Part shown: in pieces, positions 55,942 through 64,000 of the stretch | How the letters are laid out: each line of letters starts with the position of its first letter | Numbering within the stretch: the stretch's first letter is position 1 | Made by a program: the position numbers and the translations under genes | Assembly (NCBI GenBank): GCA_020634575.1 | Contig: JACKBM010000033.1 | Span: 8,987 to 72,986 of the forward strand | DNA from: Ardenticatenales bacterium | Lineage (GTDB): Bacteria > Chloroflexota > Anaerolineae > Promineifilales > Promineifilaceae | Direction of reading: 5' to 3' | DNA: 64,000 bases | The notes under the pieces: model-generated | The model's input: the letters and a program-made list of their open reading frames with translations, nothing else | Told to the model about the DNA's origin: nothing | Database searches by the model: none

Positions 55942-58900
55942 TTAGTTACAGCTGGCGCCAATGAGCTCCACAGCAACTGCGGATAGCTTGGCGTTGTCGA
56001 CCAGGGTCACGAAGTCCAGGTCCAGGTTGCCATCGTCTACCTGGATAGTGAAAGATTGTACTGTCGCCGCCATTGGGCCGGCGCTGGCATGGATGTCGAA
56101 ACTGCTGAGGAGTTGCTGGCCCTCAAACAGGACATTGAAGAGCCGGCTACCATCACCGCCCCCACCGAAGACACCCCACCAGATTTCCGCAAAGTGGAGA
56201 TCCACCGCATAACAGCCTGCTGCAGGCACAGCAATGTCGTAGCCGAAATTGCCATAGCGCTCGGTCTGATACAGCGTATCGTCAACGGTGTTGTCTATGG
56301 CGATGCCAGCGCTGTAGAGCGATCCGCCGGTGAAGTCCCTATCAGCAACCCAGGTACGGCCCAGACTGTCCAGGAATGAGGCACCCCCGGCATTGATCAG
56401 GAGCTGGAATGGCGGTGCAGCATTCACAACCACGACGATACTAGCTGTCGCTGTGCTCACACCATTGCTGGCTACTACCGTCACGGTATAACTACCTGCC
56501 GCCAGATAGGTGTGCGCCTGAACAGGGCCACTGGTGAAGGTCAGCCCATCACCAAAATCCCAGCTGTAGTCAACGCCGCTACCGGTGGCAATGCTCGCAT
56601 TGAATTGCATGGGACTACCCAAAGTGACCGGCGCGTTACTGGTCAACGCCAGGCCGCTGATCGGTTCGGCCACCTGTATGACCACCGTTGCCTGCACAGC
56701 ACCGGCATTATTGCTCGCCGTCACCGTAACGGTGTAGCTGCCCGCTGCGCCATAGCTATGGTTCACGATCGGGCCGCCGGCCACCACAAGACCATCGCCG
56801 TAATCCCAGCTGTAGCTGATATTGTCCCCGCCTGTCACCGTGGCCGTGAACGCGGCGGACGCCCCGACAGCCACCGGGGAGGTGCCGCTAACAGCCAGCC
56901 CAGTGATGGGATCATCTGGTGGTGGCGGATCCGTTACGACGAACGTTGTCGTCGCCTGGGCCGTCCCTACATTATTGCTGGCAGTCACCGTCACCAGGTA
57001 GCTACCGGACGTGGCGTAAGCATGGCTTTCAGCGGCCCCGCCGGCCCGCACCGTGCCATCACCAAAATCCCAACTGTAGCTGATGTTGCTGCCAGCGCTG
57101 ACCGCCGCCGTAAAGCTGGCCGTCTGCCCTAACTCAACCGGCGTATTGCTGCTCAAACTCAAACCAGCAATGGGTTCATCAGGGGCCGGCTCCACCACCA
57201 TGGTGGTGGTCGCTGAAGCAGAACTCACGCTATTGCTGGCAGTCACCGTCACCAGGTAACTGCCCGTGGCGGCATAGGTGTGGCTTTCGTTGGCCCCACC
57301 AACCCGCACTGTGCCATCGCCAAAGTCCCAACTGTAACTGACATTGGTGCCGCCAGTCAGGCTGCTGCTGAAGAGGCTCACCTGCCCCAGGGTCACCGGG
57401 CTGTTGCCGCTCAAAGCCAAACCGGTGATGGGATCATCGGCCGGCGGCGGATCCTCAACGACCATGCTGATGGTGGCGCTGGCGGAACTGCTGTTGTTGC
57501 TGGCGGTCACTGTGACCAGGTAGCTGCCCGTGGCGGCGTAAGTGTGACTCTCGCTGACGCCGCCGGCGCGCACAGTGCCATCACCAAAGTCCCAACTGTA
57601 ACTGACGTTGCTACCAGCCGTGAGGCTGCTGGTGAAGACGCTGACTGAGCCCAATTCAACCGGGCTATTTGCCGTCAGCGCCAGGCCCGTAATGGGATCG
57701 TCCGGCGGCACGTTAACCTGAACTGTCGTTTGCGCCGAGGCGCTGCCGACGTTGTTGCTGGCAGTGACCGTTACCAGGTAGCTGCCAACCGCAGCATAGC
57801 TATGGCTTTCGTTAGCGCCGCCGGCGCGCACGGTGCCATCGCCAAAGTCCCAACTGTAGCTGACGTTGCTACCAGCCGTGATGCTGGTCGAGAATAGTGC
57901 CGCTGCACCGAGGGAGACAGGTGAGTTGCTTCCCAAAGTCAGGCCGCTGATCGGCTGATCGCCACCCGTGCAACCCGGCCCGTTGGCAATCACCTCAATC
58001 GCGGATAGCTTCGCATTTTCAACCACACCCAGCGTACTGATATTGAGGTTGCCGTCGCTGACAGTCACAGGGAACGTTTCGTTGACCGCCGCCGCCGGGC
58101 CGACAGCCACATGGATGTCGTAACCGGACAACAGCGTCTGCCCCTCAAGGGAAACATCGAAGATACGGCTGCCATCACCGCCGCCACCAAAGACGCCAAA
58201 CCAGATCTCGGCGAAATGGAGGGATACCGCATAACAACCCGCCGCGGGGACGGGGATGGTGTAGCTGAAGTTCCCGTACCTTTCACTCTGGTACAGGGTA
58301 TCGTCTGTTGTATTGGCGATCGCAATTCCGGCCGTATAGGTGGAGCCCCCAGCGAAACCGTTGTCCGCCGCCCAATTGCGGCCGGCGCCATCGGTATAGG
58401 CGGGGCCGCCTACATTGATCAATGCCTGGAACGACGGCGGCGCTTGCACGACCATAGTCGTCGTGGCGCTGTCACTGCTGACGCTATTGCTGGCGGTCAC
58501 TGTCACCAGATAGCTGCCGGTCGCCGCATAAGTGTGGCCAATGGTTGGGCCACCAGCCGTTGTATTGCCATCGCCAAAGTCCCAGCTGTAACTGACGTTG
58601 GTGCCGCCACTGATAGCCGCCGTAAACTGGCTGGCGCTGCCCAGGAAAACTGGCGAGTTGCTACTCAGAGCCAGACCACTGATCGGCACATCAGGCACGG
58701 CCTCAACCACCATCGTGGTCGTCGCACTGTCGCTGCTGACGCTGTTGCTGGCGGTCACCGTCACCAGGTAGCTGCCAGTCGTCACGTAGGTGTGGCCGAT
58801 GGTCGGGCCGCCGGCCGTTGTATTGCCATCGCCAAAGTCCCAGCTGTAACTGACGTTGGTGCCGCCACTGATAGCCGCCGTGAACTGGCTAACGCTGCCC

Positions 58901-61900
58901 AGCGTCACCGGCGTATTGCTGCTCAGCGTCAGGCCCGTGATCGGCACATCGGGCACCGCCTCGACCACCATCGTCGTCGTCGCGCTGTCACTGCTGACGC
59001 TATTGCTGGCGGTCACCGTGACCTGGTAGCTGCCCGCAGCGGCATAGGTGTGGCTCTCGCTGGCCAGCCCAGCACGAACCGTCCCATCGCCAAAGTCCCA
59101 GCTATAACTGACATTGGTGCCGCCGCTGATGGCCGCCGTAAACTGGCTGGCATTGCCGACGGTCACCGGTGAGTTGCTGCTCAACGTCAGACCGCTGATG
59201 GGATCATCACCGCCACCGCCACACGTTGGGCTGAGGTAGACGACCTCCAGCGCCGATAACTTGGCGTTGTCTACGACTGTTGTCAGATCGATATCAAGGT
59301 TGCCGTCGAGAACATCGACCGCAAAGCTTTGCACATTGGCTGTGGCTGGCCCGGCTGCCGCATGGATATCGAAGTTACTCAGTAACTCGCTCCCTTCAAC
59401 CGTGACGTTGAAGACCCGGCTGCCATTGCCGCCACCACCATCCACACCCCACCAGATTTCGGCAAAGTGCAAATTCACATTGTAACAGCCAGCCTGCGGC
59501 ACAGTGAGGTCATAGCCATAATTCCCGTATCGCTCTGACTGGTACAGAGTATCGTCTACTGTATTGGCAATAGCGGTACCGGCGCCGTAGGTGGCCCCGC
59601 CGCTAAAGCTATTGTCCGCCGCCCAGGCCCGGCCGCCGCTGTCAGTGTAGGCCGGGCCACCACTGTTGATACGCAGGGCAAAAGTACCGGCCGGTTGCAC
59701 CACCATCGTCAGCGCCACATTGTCACTGCTGATGGCATTGGTGGCCGTCACGGTCACCAGATAGCTGCCGGTCGCTGCGTAGGTGTGGCTGACATTCGCT
59801 CCAGTCGCAGTGGCGCCGTCCCCAAAGTCCCAGCTATAGCTGACATTGGTGCCACCGCTGACGCTGGCATTGAAATTAGACACACCCCCGAGCGTAACCG
59901 GTGAGTTGCTGCTGATAGCCAGGCCGCTGATCGGCACCTCGCCACCGCTGCTCACCCCATTACCGGTCAGCGGCACCGTGAGCGCGTTGTTGGCGCCGCT
60001 GTGGCGTACCGCCAGGGCCGCCGCGCCATCAGCCGGGATCGTGGCGCTGCCGTAAGCTGCCACCGCGGTTGGGCTGAATTCAACGGGCAGGGCCAGGCTC
60101 TCGCCAGGCGCCAGGGTTGTCACCGCAGGGAGATCAACAGCGAAAACCGCCGCATCCTGGCCGATAATCTGCGCTCCGAGAATCGTGATGGCGCCGCTAT
60201 TACCGGCCGAATTGCTGATCGTTACGCTCTGGCTACCGGTATTGCCCAGCAGCAGATCGCCAAAGGCCAGCGCCCCCGGCGCCGCATTCAGGCCCTCAGT
60301 CACCGCCTCGGGCACCGGGCAACTGGCCAGGTTAAAACGGACCTGGTTGCTCAGCTCAGGGTTCCCACCCTGGGCCCCTGAGCCGGAGGCGATATAGATT
60401 TGATCACCGTAGACAATCGCCTGCGAAGCATGGCGATCCTGACCGGCCGGTAAGGAGGCCAGCGAGCGCCAGGTGAAATCTACCATGCTCAACGCTTCGG
60501 CTTCGGCATGCGCTTCGTTGATGGCGTCACTCTCGCCGCCAATGACGACGATCTCATCGCCCAGCAGAGCAACCATCGCCCCCGCTCGTGGCGTGGGCAG
60601 ATCATTGGCCAGCGTCGACCAGTTGCCAAAGGTGAAATCATACACATCCACCGCAGCCACCGTATCCGCGGCGAAATCTGGCTGCGTGGTGATGCGGCCG
60701 CCAACAACATACAACTTGTCGCCATAAACAATGCCGCTTGTATGGTCACGCGGATTGGGCATATCATTCGGCAGCGCCGTCCAGGTGTTGGCCACCGGAT
60801 CAAAGCTGTCGAGCCAGCCTACTGTGCCAGAGATGTGGCCATTTTGAATACCACCGGCAATGTAAATCTTGTTCTTGTAGACAACAACGGCGCCGCCGCC
60901 CCGGCGACGATTGGCCGGAATCTCTAACCCCTGATACCAGCTATCCTGATGGGGATCGTAGATATAGACATGGCTTAGCGCAGTTTCATCCGGATAGCCG
61001 CCCGTCATCGCGCCGATGACATAGATCAGGCCATTATGAGTGACCGCCTGGATGTGATGCATCTCCACCGGCGGCGTCGCCCCGGAAGTCCAAAGGCCAG
61101 TGAGCGGATCGTAGATATTAACAGGCAACAGCCCACGGCCACCGATGAGGTAGAACCGGCCGTTCAGCTCGACGTAGCCAGTTTCATGGCGGGCATCCGG
61201 CACCGTACCGGGCAAAGCGGTCCAGCTACCGCTGGCGCTCTGGGGTGCGGCATGGATGCCAATTTCGGTCCAGGTGGCTGAGAAGGGCGCACCGCTAGCG
61301 CCGGCCGTGCTGATAACGCCGACAGCCAGCGCATCGGGTGCGGCGAGCCAGCTGGCGGGGATTGTGATTGGGCCACCGGCCGGTATCAACGTCCCACCAT
61401 CCAGACGATAAGCCGGCTGCGCCGTCAGGGCAATCGGATCGACGGTCAGATAAAGCTCGACAATCGCAGCGGACAACAGATTGGCATCTGCGAAGGAGGC
61501 GCTGCTCTGGACGACGTCGCCGCTCTCCAGCACCACATCCACAGCGCCGCTGCCCGAGGCTCCACCGGCCACAACAACCTTGAGGTAATTGGCCTGGTCG
61601 CCACTGCCTATGTAAAAGCCCATGTTCTCAGACGTCACGGCGCCGGCGACTGATTGCAGCGGGGCGCTCATCGCCGTGTAGGCCACAAACGGATTGCAGC
61701 GATCACAGGTATCAGCGCCGAACTGGAACGCATAAGCCTGGCTGTTGAGCGTGCCCAGGGCATCTCCATTCGGCACTTCGTCAATCGTAAAAACGCCGGC
61801 AGCGCCGATCACGGTCATGTTGCCAGGATCGTACATATCCCGGTAATTGGTCGTCCCATCCAGCATCAGACCGGTGAATGGCGACCCAATCAGACCCGGC

Positions 61901-63741
61901 TCGGCAAAGTCAAAGTTGTAGTCAGCCGGCAAGTCAGTTCCCTTGCCATTCTGCGCATCGATGGCAAAAACATCGCTCAGATCAAGCAGGCCGTCGTTGT
62001 CGTCGTCGGGGTCGTTCAGATTGGAAACAAAATCCCCATCCTGGTCGGGCGGAATGCTGGCCGGAGAACATTTGTCGCTGCCGTTGTCAATTTCATCCTG
62101 GTTCAGGTAGCCGTCGCCGTCGTCATCTTCATTGGGGCCGCCATTACAGGTCAGGAAATCGCCAGGTTCATAAATGCGAATGACGCCGGCGCCGCCGAGC
62201 GAATAAAGGTTGGCAACCCAAATTGTGCCCGGAAAGACATCGTTGTCCCCCTGAGCGGTGATATCCAGCGCCGCACCACCGGTGGTGAACAACACATCGC
62301 TGGCAGTGACGGTCGGGTTATCATTGCCATCAAAGCCGAGGCTAACGCGCACGATGTTGGTGGAATCCCAACCGGCAGCCAGGATGGCGCCTTGCAGGGC
62401 GCCGGCAAAATTAGTGCCGGTGTATTCGGTAATACCGTTGGTGGAATAGGGCCAGTTTTCCAGCGAGCCATCTTGACCCAGCTCAGGGTTACGGTAATCG
62501 CACTCAACCGGGTTGGCCATGCTGAAAGGCACCGGCGGCGCGGAAAAAGGCACCGCCTCGCCCTGGGTAGCATTGTAGATATCATCCGGATTGGCCCGCA
62601 GCGGGTTGGGATGACCGCCATAGTAAAGCTCGCCCGGGATCAGTTCACGAATGTAATGGAGATTGTCATTAATGGTACCGCCACCATTGTTGACATTATT
62701 GTTGCAATTACCGGCCGGTCCCTCATTCCCCGGTTCCCCGCCCCAACCGGTGTTGGGGCCGTTATCTATGGTAAACATCCGGCCATCTTCCCGGATCACG
62801 AGATCATACGCATTGCGAAAACCAACAGCATGCAAAGTAATCGGCATACCCGGCTCAATGATCGCCTGATTTGCCCCGTGATAATCGCTGTTACCGCCCC
62901 AGGGATCCCCTACGTCGACGCCCGCGCTCACATTCGGCCGGGATGGGTCGTCCAACGTCGGCATGTTGTATTTATAGCCATAGCCGGATTCGGCATCGAT
63001 CTGGGTCGGCAACGCATCCAGGGCCGGCAAATCAATGGCCGCGATGGCCGCAGACCAGGCATATTCCCATTGCAGGCCAAAATTGAAGGAGGGCGCCCCC
63101 ATATTCGTGTGGCCGCCAATCGCCAGATACAGGGTGTTCCCGTCCGACGATATCTGCATCCCGTTCACCGAATGATTTTCCAGATTACGCGGCAGGCCAC
63201 GCAGCAGATCCAGGTGCTGGGAGCCAGCCCAGGTACCAGGCGTAGTCTGTGTAATCCGGCTGACGACGCCTGAGTTCGTATCCAGGGGCAGGGAGTCGCC
63301 GGGATCGTTGATCCGGGGGTCGCTCGAGCTGACGTACAGCACGGGGTTGGCCGCCGTACCAGCCACCAGCAGGCCGGTGACCTGTCTCACCCCGACAAGA
63401 GAGCCGGCCAGGTTCAAACTACCGTCGTCGTCATGATTGGGAATGTTGGCGACTGAGTTGATGACTTCGGTGCTGATCACCTCATAATCATTCGGACCGT
63501 TGCGCACAATTTCATACACATAGATCTGGCCAAAGCGATCGGCCACGTAGAGCTTGTCATCGGGTCCAAATTGCAGCGAGGATGGCGCGGCATTGGCATG
63601 GCCAGCCAGGTCACTCACGCTGAAATTAGGTGTGCCACCCTGAGCGGCGACTTCAGGCAAGGGCGTCCGCACCAGGGCCAGGACAAACAAGGCGGTGCAG
63701 AAGAAGGCAAGGACGGGCCGTTTGGCAAGAATGGCTTTCAT
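55942..63741 (-). CDS. Giant secreted mosaic protein: beta-propeller, TSP3, Kelch, PKD x10, malectin x3
   Basis: 2599 residues, GGGAG 9 nt before the ATG. Signal peptide ~1-34 (ending PEVAAQGG). Then: an NHL/sorbosone-dehydrogenase-like propeller (~35-530); Ca-binding thrombospondin-3 repeats (~535-600, DDDGDGYLNQDE and DPDDDNDGLLD); a LamG-like region (~600-830); Kelch repeats (~835-1140, LYVVGG and IYIAGG units); an ASPM/SPD-2/Hydin-like domain (~1145-1262); PKD 1 (~1267-1350); malectin 1 (~1353-1505); PKD 2-4; malectin 2 (~1771-1925); PKD 5-10; malectin 3 (~2444-2597). PKD units read SYSWDFGDG ... SHTYAATGSYLVTVTASN. Malectin domains bind carbohydrate. It is likely a cell-surface or matrix adhesin; no enzyme activity is proven, and no LPxTG or TM anchor is seen at the end. 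Confidence 0.9.
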   Translation of the reverse strand: MKAILAKRPVLAFFCTALFVLALVRTPLPEVAAQGGTPNFSVSDLAGHANAAPSSLQFGPDDKLYVADRFGQIYVYEIVRNGPNDYEVISTEVINSVANIPNHDDDGSLNLAGSLVGVRQVTGLLVAGTAANPVLYVSSSDPRINDPGDSLPLDTNSGVVSRITQTTPGTWAGSQHLDLLRGLPRNLENHSVNGMQISSDGNTLYLAIGGHTNMGAPSFNFGLQWEYAWSAAIAAIDLPALDALPTQIDAESGYGYKYNMPTLDDPSRPNVSAGVDVGDPWGGNSDYHGANQAIIEPGMPITLHAVGFRNAYDLVIREDGRMFTIDNGPNTGWGGEPGNEGPAGNCNNNVNNGGGTINDNLHYIRELIPGELYYGGHPNPLRANPDDIYNATQGEAVPFSAPPVPFSMANPVECDYRNPELGQDGSLENWPYSTNGITEYTGTNFAGALQGAILAAGWDSTNIVRVSLGFDGNDNPTVTASDVLFTTGGAALDITAQGDNDVFPGTIWVANLYSLGGAGVIRIYEPGDFLTCNGGPNEDDDGDGYLNQDEIDNGSDKCSPASIPPDQDGDFVSNLNDPDDDNDGLLDLSDVFAIDAQNGKGTDLPADYNFDFAEPGLIGSPFTGLMLDGTTNYRDMYDPGNMTVIGAAGVFTIDEVPNGDALGTLNSQAYAFQFGADTCDRCNPFVAYTAMSAPLQSVAGAVTSENMGFYIGSGDQANYLKVVVAGGASGSGAVDVVLESGDVVQSSASFADANLLSAAIVELYLTVDPIALTAQPAYRLDGGTLIPAGGPITIPASWLAAPDALAVGVISTAGASGAPFSATWTEIGIHAAPQSASGSWTALPGTVPDARHETGYVELNGRFYLIGGRGLLPVNIYDPLTGLWTSGATPPVEMHHIQAVTHNGLIYVIGAMTGGYPDETALSHVYIYDPHQDSWYQGLEIPANRRRGGGAVVVYKNKIYIAGGIQNGHISGTVGWLDSFDPVANTWTALPNDMPNPRDHTSGIVYGDKLYVVGGRITTQPDFAADTVAAVDVYDFTFGNWSTLANDLPTPRAGAMVALLGDEIVVIGGESDAINEAHAEAEALSMVDFTWRSLASLPAGQDRHASQAIVYGDQIYIASGSGAQGGNPELSNQVRFNLASCPVPEAVTEGLNAAPGALAFGDLLLGNTGSQSVTISNSAGNSGAITILGAQIIGQDAAVFAVDLPAVTTLAPGESLALPVEFSPTAVAAYGSATIPADGAAALAVRHSGANNALTVPLTGNGVSSGGEVPISGLAISSNSPVTLGGVSNFNASVSGGTNVSYSWDFGDGATATGANVSHTYAATGSYLVTVTATNAISSDNVALTMVVQPAGTFALRINSGGPAYTDSGGRAWAADNSFSGGATYGAGTAIANTVDDTLYQSERYGNYGYDLTVPQAGCYNVNLHFAEIWWGVDGGGGNGSRVFNVTVEGSELLSNFDIHAAAGPATANVQSFAVDVLDGNLDIDLTTVVDNAKLSALEVVYLSPTCGGGGDDPISGLTLSSNSPVTVGNASQFTAAISGGTNVSYSWDFGDGTVRAGLASESHTYAAAGSYQVTVTASNSVSSDSATTTMVVEAVPDVPITGLTLSSNTPVTLGSVSQFTAAISGGTNVSYSWDFGDGNTTAGGPTIGHTYVTTGSYLVTVTASNSVSSDSATTTMVVEAVPDVPISGLALSSNSPVFLGSASQFTAAISGGTNVSYSWDFGDGNTTAGGPTIGHTYAATGSYLVTVTASNSVSSDSATTTMVVQAPPSFQALINVGGPAYTDGAGRNWAADNGFAGGSTYTAGIAIANTTDDTLYQSERYGNFSYTIPVPAAGCYAVSLHFAEIWFGVFGGGGDGSRIFDVSLEGQTLLSGYDIHVAVGPAAAVNETFPVTVSDGNLNISTLGVVENAKLSAIEVIANGPGCTGGDQPISGLTLGSNSPVSLGAAALFSTSITAGSNVSYSWDFGDGTVRAGGANESHSYAAVGSYLVTVTASNNVGSASAQTTVQVNVPPDDPITGLALTANSPVELGSVSVFTSSLTAGSNVSYSWDFGDGTVRAGGVSESHTYAATGSYLVTVTASNNSSSASATISMVVEDPPPADDPITGLALSGNSPVTLGQVSLFSSSLTGGTNVSYSWDFGDGTVRVGGANESHTYAATGSYLVTVTASNSVSSASATTTMVVEPAPDEPIAGLSLSSNTPVELGQTASFTAAVSAGSNISYSWDFGDGTVRAGGAAESHAYATSGSYLVTVTASNNVGTAQATTTFVVTDPPPPDDPITGLAVSGTSPVAVGASAAFTATVTGGDNISYSWDYGDGLVVAGGPIVNHSYGAAGSYTVTVTASNNAGAVQATVVIQVAEPISGLALTSNAPVTLGSPMQFNASIATGSGVDYSWDFGDGLTFTSGPVQAHTYLAAGSYTVTVVASNGVSTATASIVVVVNAAPPFQLLINAGGASFLDSLGRTWVADRDFTGGSLYSAGIAIDNTVDDTLYQTERYGNFGYDIAVPAAGCYAVDLHFAEIWWGVFGGGGDGSRLFNVLFEGQQLLSSFDIHASAGPMAATVQSFTIQVDDGNLDLDFVTLVDNAKLSAVAVELIGASCN
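56440..59930 (-). repeat. Ten ~260-bp PKD-coding repeats, some nearly identical
   Basis: The PKD units are recognisable at DNA level by CCAAAGTCCCAGCTGTA (complement of the SYSWDFG codons). Units 3 and 4 (around 58450-58680 and 58700-58940) are almost identical over ~200 bp, showing recent duplication or gene conversion. The malectin blocks at 55960-56410, 57970-58430 and 59220-59680 are more diverged. Confidence 0.85.
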
Positions 63742-64000
63742 CAGCGGAATCTCCCGAGGACATCAATTTTGTGTGATTGGCGTGCAAGCAGACGACGGCA
63801 ACAACCCTATCCTGTGAAGAAACAAATGACGAGTGGCACAGGGTAGCAATCTGCGATTACTGGCAGACCATGTTGAGGGCGACCTGGCGTCCAGCAGGGA
63901 CCGTAACCGACCAATCTTACGATCCATATTAATCTGCCGGCTCAAATCATTCTATTCGCGGTCCCAGGGCTTATAGAGAAGTCAATTGGACATGGCACAG
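63742..64000. other. Upstream region of the giant gene, no further gene seen
   Basis: About 260 bp to the window edge. No ORF with a ribosome site and no clear -35/-10 pair was found. Only the ribosome site of the giant gene is convincing. Confidence 0.4.

Noticed and set aside
58111..59172. 353-aa plus-strand ORF antisense to the PKD repeats
   Set aside because: It is repetitive only because the sense PKD codons are; there is no start signal and no recognisable domain.
61654..63273. 539-aa plus-strand ORF antisense to the giant gene
   Set aside because: It mirrors the repeat-free GC-rich coding strand of a protein with clear domains and signal peptide, has no ribosome site, and its translation has no family features.

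Overview
The window looks like a chromosomal segment of a Chloroflexota bacterium, probably of the Anaerolineae/Caldilineae side. This is an inference from gene order and protein style, not from a marker-gene search. GC content is moderately high. The octamer CCGGCCGG is strikingly frequent (about 45-50 sites by eye). Secreted proteins carry PKD, malectin, Kelch and lamin-tail domains, and a long division/cell-wall cluster sits on the minus strand. I found no phage, transposase, CRISPR, rRNA or tRNA. LAYOUT. Positions 1-5.9 kb, plus strand: end of an envelope-polysaccharide operon (flippase-like membrane protein, FAD oxidoreductase, UDP-glucose dehydrogenase), then a secreted phospholipase-D-like protein with lamin-tail domains. 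Positions 6.0-9.8 kb, minus: a small peptide gene with a strong promoter and a RiPP-precursor-like look, then nrdR and nrdJ (class II ribonucleotide reductase) behind a promoter with paired NrdR-like repeats. Positions 9.8-11.3 kb, minus: an HTTM membrane protein. Positions 11.4-31.1 kb, minus: the dcw cluster. In transcription order it reads ftsZ2, mraZ, rsmH, ftsL, ftsI, murF, mraY, murD, ftsW, murG, cvpA-like, murC, a 49-aa ORF, murB, ddl, ftsQ, ftsA, ftsZ1. It has two full-length ftsZ genes, one at each end, and no murE. mraZ has a clear sigma-70 promoter followed by three TGGG repeats at exact 10-bp spacing, the known MraZ operator pattern. Positions 31.6-37.2 kb: an alpha/beta hydrolase, a secreted glycosidase-like protein, a DMT transporter, and a two-gene operon of a TrpF-like barrel and a PfkB kinase behind a 19-bp tandem array. 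Positions 37.2-40.9 kb: a promoter, tandem glycine riboswitch and terminator controlling gcvH and gcvP. Positions 41.2-48.8 kb: an envelope group with a 2026-aa alpha-2-macroglobulin-like lipoprotein. Positions 48.9-53.9 kb: phosphatidylcholine synthase, a GAF histidine kinase, a 2H phosphoesterase, alanine racemase and an SDR. Positions 54-55.8 kb, minus: a BtpA/SgcQ-family barrel and a second PfkB kinase. Positions 55.9-63.7 kb, minus: a 2599-aa secreted mosaic protein. HOW IT FITS TOGETHER. The dcw genes, ddl and alr make and polymerise peptidoglycan precursors at the divisome. nrdR/nrdJ and gcvH/gcvP are self-regulated metabolic units. The most unusual signal is a palindrome, ACCCGNCGGGT, found at only three intergenic places. 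It lies upstream of both barrel-plus-PfkB operons and between the divergent alr and SDR genes, each time close to a TANAAT-type -10 box. This may be a shared operator of an undescribed regulon, or a repeat family that prefers promoters. All calls are from reading the sequence; no database search was possible.
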